Positions 12,454-24,400 of a stretch of DNA of 64,000 nucleotides are shown here, in pieces. Under the pieces are notes generated by a model. The model did not search any database, was not told where the DNA came from, and worked only from the letters and a program-made list of their open reading frames with translations. This DNA comes from Asterias amurensis. Lineage: Eukaryota; Echinodermata; Asteroidea; Forcipulatida; Asteriidae. Each line of letters begins with the position of its first letter. The stretch's first letter is position 1. A program made the position numbers and the translations under genes. The stretch spans positions 3,570,001-3,634,000 of the forward strand of contig NC_092665.1 of the NCBI RefSeq assembly GCF_032118995.1. Reading direction: 5' to 3'.

Positions 12454-15400
12454 ATGGGTACAGGATCATCCAAGTCGAAACAAAAAGGCAAAGTAGTTGT
12501 TGCCGCAGAGGTTGTTGTTGAAGGTCAATCCCAACCCATCAAGGTCAAAGGTCAGGTCAATCTGAGTGAAAATGCAGGTCAACAGAAAGGACCGGCTATG
12601 GTCAAGCAGGTTGCTCCTAACACGTACAGTCTTCAGATGGGAAGTCAGAGCATTGGGGTGAGTTTTTTTCCCCTCTTCTTTTCTAAAAGATTCAAGCCAT
12701 TGGCAAGGAATATTTTTAGTCAATCAATCATGGTTTTCTTTTTTAGAAGTATTTCTTTCCAATTCTCTTGTTATCAAGAAACATTCTACATGTATAAAAA
12801 TTGAGAAAATCTTTTGACTATACCATTTCGCCCTTTACATTCGAATTTCGTAACCAGCATGCAAATTTGCATCATTGGTTATTGGAAGATTATTCCAATC
12901 CTCAAGCTACCAAGAAACATACCAAAAAGGATAGTATGCTATTGGTTTTGGAATAGTTCCTTATTCATTAAAAACGGAAGTACCCTTTGCAAAATGGCCT
13001 TGCCGTCTCACAGATGAAGTTCCAGGCCTAGGGTTCTTGAGATAGAGAACTCTCTATACGCTGGTGAAAATATTGAACCTTCCCTCACTACAAAGTGAAA
13101 TCCTCATCCCTTACCCATCCACCTCGGACTAAATTCTTAAAACCAAACACATGCTGACAAACCTGTCTAGAATTTCAATTTGTTTTTTTTCCTATGTTTA
13201 TATAGGGTAGACGACTTTTGAAAATTCATTCTCTTTGGATCAGTATTGGGTGCTAAATAAATATGATATTACTATTATATTTATGTTTTGAATTCCACAG
13301 ACATTTGATGTCCCTAATGGCAGTGGTGATTTTGCGGCGTATTTAGCCAACGCTGCCACGATGACGGTGACTAACATTGAGACAGTTGCTGATGAGGACG
13401 GCGACAGTAATGGAGAACGTATCAACCAGTCATTTCAGATACAGCTTAGCCATCAGGTACCAGACCGTCATTAAACAATTCTATATACTGTTTTAACAGA
13501 ACCAAATTAAGGTTTGGATGAGAAAAGATCTATGTGGATTTTACTAAGGCATGTGTTAGATGCTCTGGACAATATTAGTAATTACTCGAGTTAGCATAAA
13601 ATTTTACTTGGTAATGAGCAACGAAGAGCTGTTGATAAGATAAAACATTGTGAGAAACGACTCCCACTGAAGTAATGAAGTTTTGAGAAAGAGGTAATTT
13701 CTCACTCAAATATTTGAATCTGTGAAAGGCTTCAGGCCTAGAGCCTTTCTCAGGCATCTGAAAGCACACAAATTTGTGCAAATTCTCTCGCAACTACGAC
13801 GACCAATTGAGCAAAAATTGTCACTATTTGTCACTTTACGCATATGTTGAGATACACCAAATGAGAATACTGGTCTTTGACAGTTACCAAAGGTGTCCAG
13901 TGCCTTTAATCATTGAAATAAATTGTGTGCAATGCTTGTCCCATGCAGGATACCAGTCAATCCAGAGGGCAGTACAGTGATGATGAGGATTGGGAAGAGG
14001 TTATTCAAGACCTTAATGCTAAGGAGAACCAACCAACCTCCAACAAAGACGAAGACCCTAAGGAAAGAAAAGTAAGAAAGTCTCTGTTTTATTGTCTAGA
14101 AAGCAAACTGTTTTTGCTCTCTGTTCGTGCAGATTTGCAAAAATAAATTACCACGCGCAAAGTGATTTTGCTTACTAAGATTTGGTTATCAGCCAAAGTG
14201 CCATGTCATCTGTACCATCTACAACTGGTTTTGTGTTTGAGTTTCTGCTTAGCATACATTTTTGAAGTAATAACCTGTATAAAAATTGGTCCCTTGACTT
14301 GCCTGAGTGACATGCCTCTCTTAACCTGGTCTTAATCTTTGTAGCATTTCATCCTCTTCAAAGAAAAAGCTACATTCAACAAACGAAACAGTCTTACTTG
14401 ACCGGTTCAATATTTTTGTAACTTTTGTGTGAGCATAATTGTGAGAGCCCACTGTTTTGGCGCTGGTTACCAAAGAATTCTGCACTTATGGTGCCCTGTC
14501 AAACGCGTATTTGTATGGGTCGTACATGTAGCAGGGCTAAAGCACAAAATCCCAAAGTAAACCATGCCATGATTTGGAGTTCTTCTCATTTGGACTATTT
14601 TTCTGTATTTTTTTCTAAAATGAAATCTTGTTTGAAAACTCTCACCAAATTTTTAGGCTCGTTTGAAGGAAGTCCTTCAGGCGAAAAGAATCGCGCTGTC
14701 ACAACAGGAGTACGAACAGATGATCGCAAATCACAAGCAAGAAGTGGAACTCATGGCAGTCCTGAGGGATAAAGAACGAGAACGACAGAAGTACACGATG
14801 GAGTCTAAGGTTGAGCAGAGGAGACAACGACGTCTCGCTAAAGAGAGAGAGAAGAAGGAGAGACAGAAGCTCTTGGAGGAAAAGGTACAACAATGTAGAT
14901 TCTCTAGAATTGGTTCAGGTATCGCCTTGAATCTGATTAAGATGTTTCTCCAGTGCCTTCAGAATGGCGGCAAGTGTTCCAAACACCACAGGGACCTGCC
15001 ACATCTCACAAAGTTCCCTGGCTAAGTCTTGGTACCCTTCGGAGCTATCCTTATATTTTGTTTGTACTTGTGTTAAGATGATCTTCCCATCAAGGGAACT
15101 CAGCTAAACTCCCACAAGGGGACATACACGCCAAGCTGGCAACAGCCAATCACTCTCAAAAAAACATTGGTTTCACAACTATGATTTTGAATTGCACAAA
15201 TCAAGAAATTGTGATTGAGTAAGTAGACGACAATATACTTATTATAGTTATTGTGAAATCAGTGGTTAGCTTGGTAGGATTCGAACCCACAACCTTGTTC
15301 TTGAAGTCCTGCAGTCTAACCACTGGACCACGTGAGATATTACCCAGCACAGCTGTATCAGTTGCTTGACTAAATCTTCCTTGTCTTTTATTATTTGCTA

Positions 15401-18400
15401 TAACTATTTCTGTTTTTATGAATTTACACAGGCCGCTAAAATTCAGACACAAAAGGAGCCAAATGGTAACCATAGCAACATCCCTGCAAACAAAGAGCAG
15501 CTGGAAAAAGAGATTCATGACAGAAATGCTGCCTTTGAGAATGAGATGAAGGAGAAGAGGGACCAGCTATCGGAGGCAGAGTACCAGCGCCTTCTTGCGC
15601 AACACAAGTCGGAGATGGAAAAGTTGAGACAGAAGTTAGATAGAGAGACTGACAGACAGAAGCAGTCCTTTGAAGATAAGCTGGAGGAGAGGAAACGACG
15701 GAAGATGTTGGACGGCGGCTCGTCTGGGAAGGTAAGAAAGGTCTTAAGAATGTCTCAAAGAGGGGGCTCTAAGGTCAAATTCATTTTTTTATGATGTACT
15801 TTCTTGGTGCATCATGGTCGAGCATGTGCACTGAGCTTCAGGGTTTCTGATCAGCAGAGCGTGGATTCGAGTCCCCGAACTGGCACTTGTGTCCTTGGGC
15901 AAGATACTTTATAGAGTTGTAGAGTTTTAGGTAGGATTCAAAACTTTTCCTGGTGGAAATATAATGTAATAAGGTATGCAGTAACGCCATGTAATGATAA
16001 TCTCTAATTGAGTTGACGTTGTTCTGAAAAGAACCGTTGGTTTTAACTCTTGAGTTGAAACGTCCAGGGCTCAATTTCATAGAGTTGTTTAACAAGAAAA
16101 TATTGCTGAACAATTTTCTATGAGCAGGACACCAGCTAAACATGGTATTTTAGTTGTTAACCTTATTGTTTTGAGCAGAATGTTGTTGTGCTTAGCTGTT
16201 TTTTTCTGCTTGTAAGCAGCTCTATGAAATTGGTCTCTGTATTTATTGGGTTTTTTTTCTGTTAAAATCTTGTAGGAAATGACCGTAGAGGAGATTCGGC
16301 AGCTAGAGGCTGATCTAAAACGTCGCCAGGCTCAATTTGAGGCAGAGCTTCGCGATAAGAAGTCCCAGCTATCTGATGAGGATTATAAGAAACTGATAGC
16401 GACGCACAAACAGGAGTTGAACCAGCTTCAACAAACACTGGATGGACAGAAGGAGAGACAACGACAATCTCTGCTGGACAAACTAGCGGCGAGGAAAGCC
16501 AGCAAAGATAATAAAGAGGTGGGTTTCATTTTTTACAGTTTCACATTTTTCAGGTCAAATTTTGTTTCCTTTTCTTCTTCGTATCAGCTTTTGGATTAGC
16601 TTGATTTTACGACAACAAAAATGCTCCCCTGTTGTTGATCCACCCTGTGTTAGAGATGTACCCAGAGCTCACGATCAAAAGGGGCATCAAGTCATAGAGC
16701 AACTGGTGTCCCCCCCCCCCCCTCATTCTATTTTGATTTTGTGATATGTATAACTGTACGCAGTTTAGGATTCTTTTTTAAGTGTCATGCGTCATAATAC
16801 TTGCATTTTGACATCCGCATGCTAAGCACCCTACAAGCGCTCTACTTTTGGCAGTTTGGTCAGCGTAGTTTTTCATCACATCCTTTTCAGGGGTCAGTGA
16901 CAAGTTGTACCAATATGGCATGCTTACCATGGTAGCAAGGCTAGTTGAATACAACCTTATAAAACTTAAAATCTACCATCTTGATTTGGTTCTTCCAAGA
17001 TGCAAGATGGTGACGCCATGTCAGCCGATGAGGTCAAAGAGCTCCAGTTGGCCTTAAACCAAAAAGCCATGGACTTCAAGAAGAAGCTCAAAGACTCCAA
17101 AGGGTCACTCTCCTCGGCAGAGATGGAGAAACTCATCAAGGAGCATCGGTTGGAGATGGATCATCTTCAGGAGCAGCTGGATGCGGAGAAGGAGAGAATG
17201 AGACGGGTCTTGATGGAGAAGATGGAAGCGAGGAAAAGGAAGAAGAGAGGAAAGCAGGTTGGAGACAAAAATATTCTTGTCAATTTTTTTAATTTTTTTT
17301 ATGAAGAAAAAGTGTTGGTACTTATAAGAGATAGAAGATCTAGCAAACCCTAAATCAATATTTTTTTTTTAAACGACAAATATAAACCCTAGGGACAAAA
17401 ATACTCTCACTATTATATTGTGTGTTTTTTGGAAATTAAATCAAATGAAAATGACCAAAGGTGTCCAGTGCTTTTAAGGAAAAATTTCCCAATAGGATGA
17501 AAAGGAATGAGAAGATGCAACAAACAATATGTTTAAAGCCTAAAAATATTAATTATCCTTATATCAAGAAAATATGAGATGTTCAAACCTTATCGTTTTC
17601 TCCGTCTAGGCATCGAACGGCGACACACCGCCTCTCACTGCCGAAGAATTAAAACAACTCCAACTGTCCCTGGACATCCAAGACGCCAAATTCAGAGATG
17701 AGATGAAATTGAAGAAGTCTAAGATCTCCGATAAGGAATATCAGCTACTCATGAAGAAACACAAAGATGAGCAAGATGAGATCTCTAAGACGCTCGCGTC
17801 CGAACGAGAGAGGATGGAGAAAACGCTTCAGGACAAGCTGGCGGCAAGAAAGTTTAGAATGCCGTCTGCTAGGGAGAGGGTTGTCTCCAAGAAGGATGTA
17901 AGATTCAAGCCTAGAACCCAAAGCAGTTGCTGTGGTGCCCTCTGCAAAGTTCCAATACAAATTTACATTTTCCTCATAGAAGTGTCCCTAACCGGAAGAA
18001 AATTACTGTGCCCCTTCAAGAGCTAAATTCAAGGCCTGAAGATTTTTGAAAACATTTGTTATTCTTTTGACTATTATTAAGCCCAGTTCATACTTCCTGC
18101 GAATGCGAATGCCATGCGAATTTGACGTGAATTTGACGTCACAACTCTGTTTTCGATGCGATATTTGCAAGAGAGTTGAGCACAACTCAACTGCTGCGAA
18201 TTATTCGTTACGAATTTGTGACGTCAACATTCGTATCGCATTCACATTCGCAGGAAGTATGAACCGGGGTTAAATGGTTTCGTCAGGCTCATTTTGTCAA
18301 ATTCAAATTTGTATCTAAAACTTAAACGAAAGGTTTGCGGTGACACCATGTAAGAATTCTAATTTGTTTGTAATGGTTGCTCTGAGAAGAGCTGGTTTCT

Positions 18401-21400
18401 GCTATCAGGGCCACCACTACTCACAAAAGAGATTTCTTATATGGTTTCACCGCAGAAACCTTACATAGTTAAGTAAACTTTGAACAAAACTATGCTTCAC
18501 ATGGTGTTACGGTAAACCTCTCTTAGTTATACTTCCACCTAGCAAAATTTTTAAATCCTGCAAATTTATGCTTGTTAAAAAATTCTGTTGATGTCAATTC
18601 CTCAAAATATTTGCAGGAAGTTAATAAACTTCAGCAAGAGATCCTTCAACGAGAAACGACGTTCGATAACGAAGTGAAGAAGAAACGCTCAGAGTTGTCA
18701 GATGCGGACTACCAGCGCCTCTTAGCGCAACACGAGAGAGACATTGAGCGGCTGAAGGGAAGACTAGCCTTGGCGACGGAGAGACAGAAGAGGAATTTCA
18801 CGGATAAGTTGGCCCAGAGGCAGAGGCGGAAGGCTCAGTGGCAGGCGGAACAGGAGGAGAGAATGAGAATTATGGCTAAACTGGTAAGAAGAGTCAGACT
18901 AACAATATTTGCCTTTCACTTTAAAGTGCGCCCTCTCATAAGTTGATGACTTACACCACTGCATCTGCAACTCTGCATGTACAGGACGGGCAGTCATATG
19001 CCTTTTTTTTTTTTTTTACCCTTATACACCAATGTGTGTTTAGCACTATATACTCAGTACTGACCCGAGTTCTGTGAAATAAAATCACAGGCATATTACT
19101 CGGGTGGGCTTCGAACCAACGATATTTGCAATTCTAGAGTGGTGTCATACCAACTAGACCTCCGAGATCCCAGTGGCTAGAGGCAGTTCGGATGAAAAAA
19201 AACCGATCACTAGCCTTATGAAAAGTATCGTCTTATGACGCAAGCACAGCAGAGAAATACAACCTTGCTGCTTAATGAAGGTAATATTACTCCTTTAATG
19301 TTACCAGGTTGGCTCAGTGGTTTCTGTCGCTGCCTTTCATCAGAGTGGACCCTGGTTTGAGCCTGGACCGGAACCTTGTATGTGGGTTGGGTTTTTCCCA
19401 AGGGTTTTCTTACAGGGGTCTAAAACTGAGATTTCTCTCTTGTCTTCTCGACAAAAAGTTTGTGCGATATTTTTTTTAGGATGCTTTGCCGACTTTATAA
19501 TTCAGATTCAGAAAAAAATGCCTTAACCTTAAACAACCACGGTCACGTGACGGGCACTGTACACCAAAACTTGTCCACCTTGTCCTGTGATACACTGTGA
19601 AAATGACCTCTCTTTAGCAACATGTAGGTGTCTTACTGTGTTGTAAACACACCCAAATTAAACACTAGACCACTGAGATTGCCCAGTGTCCAAAGACAGT
19701 TCAAATCCTATGTTTCATTTCTACTGAACAGGAACGCAACGATGCGGATATAGATCAAGATGATGTCAACAATCTTGAGGAGGATATTGCGTTGTACAAC
19801 CACGAAGTCAGAGAGAGCATTGAAGAGCAGAAAGACAAAGTTTCTGAGTCGGAATATCGCAAGATGATCGAAGAACATGAAAGGAACATGGAGATATTCA
19901 ACCGGAAACTAAACAGCGAAAGGGAACGTATGTTAAAGGTTAGTCAGAAAATTATCAACCTTATAATTATCACCCTTATGGCTTCTGACTGGCACCTCGA
20001 AAAAAAGATATTGACAAAATAGGGACACTACCAATATAGGGCTAAATAGCTCAGTTGGTAGAGCGCCGACACTTTGATCTGGAGGTCGTTGGTTCAAATC
20101 CCACTCTAGTCAATTCTTTGTTCAACCCCAAAAATCATCAGCTTCCCTTGTGGTTTATATTGATACCTTATAATTTACCTGTACTTTATCTTCATCACAG
20201 TGACGCCATTTTGTTTTTTCCTCTGTGCAAACTCTAGCAGCCTTGCTACCATGGACAGAGTCCTATATCAAGCCCTCATCACTGTAGGGAAGTGCTGACA
20301 AATGATGCTAATTGGCTCCCAATGCAAATTACTTTGCACACATGTTTGTTGAGAAGCGTCCGAAAGGCAAATCGCTAGGAACATTCTAATTAGATCGGAC
20401 AAGTGTTCAAGTCCATACTCAAGGACCATTCTGTTGGACCGCTGGGAATATATACGAATGCTCTATTGGCTGTACTCATGTATTCGTCTAGGATTGCTCC
20501 CATACTTGAGCACAGGGCTGCATTCCAGTAATTTTGGAGGTCCAATGGATTGCGAGCGTGTTCCGATTAAAACATTCTTTTGTGCCTAGAACATACCTGA
20601 CTTTTGAGACGGCCCCTTTAAAAAAAAATGATCGCTTTGCACTCTGTTGTCAGCATGCGAGTGTTTTGACGCTTTCCTCTTATGTGAATTGACTCATGGT
20701 TTTTGATGTTGTTATCTTGAAGGTACTTGAAGCCAAGAAACGAGCCAGAGGTCAGAAGGTCGGGTCAGGTCAAGAGGATGAAGGCACCTCAGATGAGGAG
20801 GTGAGGTCATCGTTTAGAATGGAATGACAATTTTTTGTAAATCTTAAAATGTCATACTTTGAAGTTTTGATGCAGCTCTGATTTTTTTTATGGATTTTTT
20901 TCAAAATCGATCACCCATGTTAGACCATAGCAGCCAGAAACAGCTTGTACATATAAATACTCATAGCGGCCAGAAACGCCTGTTATATTTTACCTACTTA
21001 GGGTGTCATGTCCAAGTGGTTGAGAGCATCGGATTCAAGTTCTGGTTAAGTCGTCAGAGTGGGGGTTTGAATCCATCCTGGTCATGACACTTGTGTCCTT
21101 GAGCAATTTGCTATAATCGCTTCTCTTCACCCAGGGGTATAAATTGGTACCTGCGATAGGGTAGAGGTTGATTGTGTATGAAAAAGCACTTGGAGTGCTA
21201 CGGTTGCCCAGGTTCTATACTCCACAGGGAGCTAGGAAAGATTAAAGGAATGTTGTTGGCCCAATGACCAAGGCACTAAATGTAAAGCCCATTGATGTGA
21301 TTATTGTAAAAAGCACTATATTACATGTATTATAAGAACTAGTTATTATTTTTATTATTATTACTTTCCCCAGGTCGAAATTCCAGTTGAACCTAGTTAA

Positions 21401-24400
21401 ACTGGGTTTAACTGGAACTAGTTAAACACAGTTAAAACCAGTTGGTTTAATATGGAAAATGGACAGAGACCAACTGGTTAAGAATTTCAACCTAGTTGAA
21501 CACAGTTAAACCTAGTCCAAACCAGTTGGTTAATATGGAAAATGGACGAGTTTGATCACTATCCAGTTGAACCAGTTGACCCGAGTTAACTAGGTTCAAC
21601 TGGAATTTTGACCTGGGTCACTCAACCAAAAAGGTCAAAGAACGGTCTTGACTCAACCAAAAAAGTCTAAGAAAGGTTGTGTCCCGAAAATACTTTCAGC
21701 TACTTTCCCTGGAAACGTCTTAAAGTTTTAGCCCTCCATACTTTTTGAAGAAATCGTCTAACAATTTTGATTTCTGTCTGTGCATCAGTTGGACAATGAT
21801 GACCAATCTGTTTCCATGGTAACATTAGAGGTCACCCAGCTGTGGACGACACCTACCCAATCCACATCTCTGGTTGTCGTTCCTCTTAAAGACGAATATC
21901 CAGTGAAGAGGAAGAGAGAGTTGTACACCGACCCCAGCATCTTCAGGAACCTGGACGCTCACGCTATCAAGGTGACTATATTCTCAGTCAAATCATTTTA
22001 GGTTGAACAAAGAGTGGGAACCTGTAGCCTCCGGATGAGCGTGCCGGCGCTCTACCACTTGCCATGGCGTCCGTTGCCCCTGGTCGTGGCCTTGGTGCCC
22101 CTTCAAAAGTTTCCCATTTATTTTCCAATTGAAGTACCCTATCAAGGTTAATGTATTCTCAGTCAAATCATTTGAGGATTCGAACAAAGAAAAATTGACT
22201 TGAGTGGGAACCTGTTGCCTCCGGATGAGCGTGCCGGCGCTCTACCACTGGCCATGGCGTCCGTTGCCCCCTGGTCTTGGCTTTGGTGCCCCTTCAAAAG
22301 TTTCCCATTTATTTTCCAATTGAAGTACCCTATCAAGGTTAATGTATTCTCAGTCAAATCATTTGAGGATTCAAACAAAGAAAAATTGACTTGAGTGGGA
22401 ACCTGTTGCCTCCGGATGAGCGTGCCGGCGCTCTACCACTGGCCATGGCGTCCGTTGCCCCTGGTCTTGGCCATGGTGCCCCTTCAAAAGTTTCCCATTG
22501 ACTTAAAGGTTTTCTAATTGAAGTGCCCTATCAAGGTTAGTATGATTCTCGGTCAAATCAATTTAGGTTGAACAAAGAAAAATTGACTAGAGCGAGATTT
22601 GAAGCTGTGACCATCCGGATTAATGTGCCAAAGCTCTACCAAATGAGCCATCTAGCCCTATGATAGCGATCTACCTATTTTGTTAGTAATAATAATAATA
22701 ATAATAACATGCATTTATATAGCGCCTAATACAAGGTTTCTAAGCGCTGAACAGGAAGTGTAAGATAACAAAAAATTACAATTAAAAGTGGGATGAAATA
22801 GCAGAAACTGATTAGACTAGATGGATTTAAATAAGTGTGTTTTTAGAGCGGTTTTAAATAAGTCCAGTGTAGATGAGGCACGGATGTGAACAGGAAAGTT
22901 GTTCTAAAGAGTGGGAGTGGTGATTGAGAAGGAGCGATTTCCATAGCGAGTGCGGGGGATAGGACCAGAGTTGAATTCCAGGTGGGGGTAGATGATGATT
23001 GGAGAACACGAGTTGTACATGTAGAGTATCTTTGTTTGGGGTGCAAGTCAGAAGCCATACAATCGTTACCTGCTGCGACACGAGGGATCGCAACCAAGTT
23101 TACGATACAACCTGGGAAACGGCAGTCGGGGGATCACCTCAAGGAGATGCGACTTTTGATTTCAGTTATAAACCACATAAGAAACTAGCTGGGTAAATTT
23201 TTCAATAATTTGGTTTAAACAAAGACAAAACTAAGAGAGTGGGATCTGAACCATCATTCTCTAGATTAACGTACCGGTGCTCTACCAAACGAGCTATATT
23301 GACCCAATTCACCTGACGTCATCATCAGAATAATCTTGGATGCGCCATACTGGTGGGCAATGTCTCTGTGCGCTATTCAGTGAAGTGCGCATTTTAGGCG
23401 ACACGGCGTTTACACGTAAACCTAATTGCCCACCAATATGGTGTGCGTGGCATAGTCGCTGCGTGTGACGTGCGTGCAAGGGGTAAATAGTCCTAATGTT
23501 TGCGGTTTCCCTATTTTTCAGTAGCCAGGGATCACACCCAAGCAAGGGGATCACCTTGTGTGATCCCTGGCTACATTGAAGTTACAGATTGAATGGCTTC
23601 TAAGTGTGTGATGAAATAAATAAATACAAATATATTTCTCTCCTTCTTCGCTTTCAGCTTGCGCAGACAGTTAGCCTCGTCACCCAACCAACGTTCTCCT
23701 CCTTGGTCAATGAACTGGTCAGCATCGGTCAAACGGAACTTGAGAAAGTCCGTCTGGTCTTCCGTTGGATTACGGCGCAAAACTGCGAAGAGATGGACCT
23801 GAATGACATCATTGATGACACGCCTCTTGGGGTTCTAAAAGGGTTGTATCATAAGAAGATTACATTCTCGACACTGTTCATGCGGATGTGTAGGTTAGTA
23901 GAACAATAATACTTGGTTCTTATATCGTGCTTTGGGCATATCAAAGCACTCAGTATTATTTCATGCAAGGTATGTTGAACTACGTTTTGAAGTATGAGAC
24001 CTATTCCTTTACAGCACCATGTAATGGTTTACAAGGTGCTGCCGATCAGACCAGGAATACCGGGGCGAGCCCCTTCTCATTTTCAAAAACTGCACTGGGT
24101 TGTTTTACGTGCGTTACACAACAAACGGGACTAACGGCTTTACATCCCATCCGAAGGACAAAGCACCGTGGTTAAGTGTATTGCTTAACGACACAAGTGT
24201 CACGACTGGGACTTGAACCTAGGTAGAAACACAAGAGCTTGAGTCTGGTGCTCTTAACTGCTAGGCCAGTGTACACGAAGACTGATTCAGAGAATTCCCG
24301 TCAGGCAAGATGCAACACTGCTCACACAAGAAATGTTTCATTTTGTAAACGATCATTGTTTTCTTATCTGTAGATTCTTCGGTCTTCGTTGCGTTGAAAT

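Larger units (their letters stand above)
14657..20800 (+). other. Seven tandem coiled-coil modules, mostly one exon each
   Basis: Exons at 14657, 15432, 16276, 17000, 17610, 18617 and 19732 (plus 20723) each encode one copy of a roughly 70-90-residue module. Shared pattern: a leucine heptad start, F-x-x-E, K-K/R-S-x-LS-x-x-EY-x-x-LL, a conserved H, then ERER or ETDRQ, and DKLAARK-like ends. Every intron between them is phase 0, so exons can be duplicated without breaking the frame. The last module is split by an extra intron at 19939-20722. The composition predicts a long parallel helix rich in Lys, Arg and Glu. Confidence 0.85.

Noticed and set aside
20035-20110. tRNA gene
   Set aside because: The A and B boxes are good, but the anticodon arm does not fold and the TTTGTTCAA tail is shared by other copies, so it is a SINE head.
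22843-23196. Overlapping frames as an extra KY-like exon
   Set aside because: They fall in a dispersed repeat, and the flanking exons already join in phase without them.
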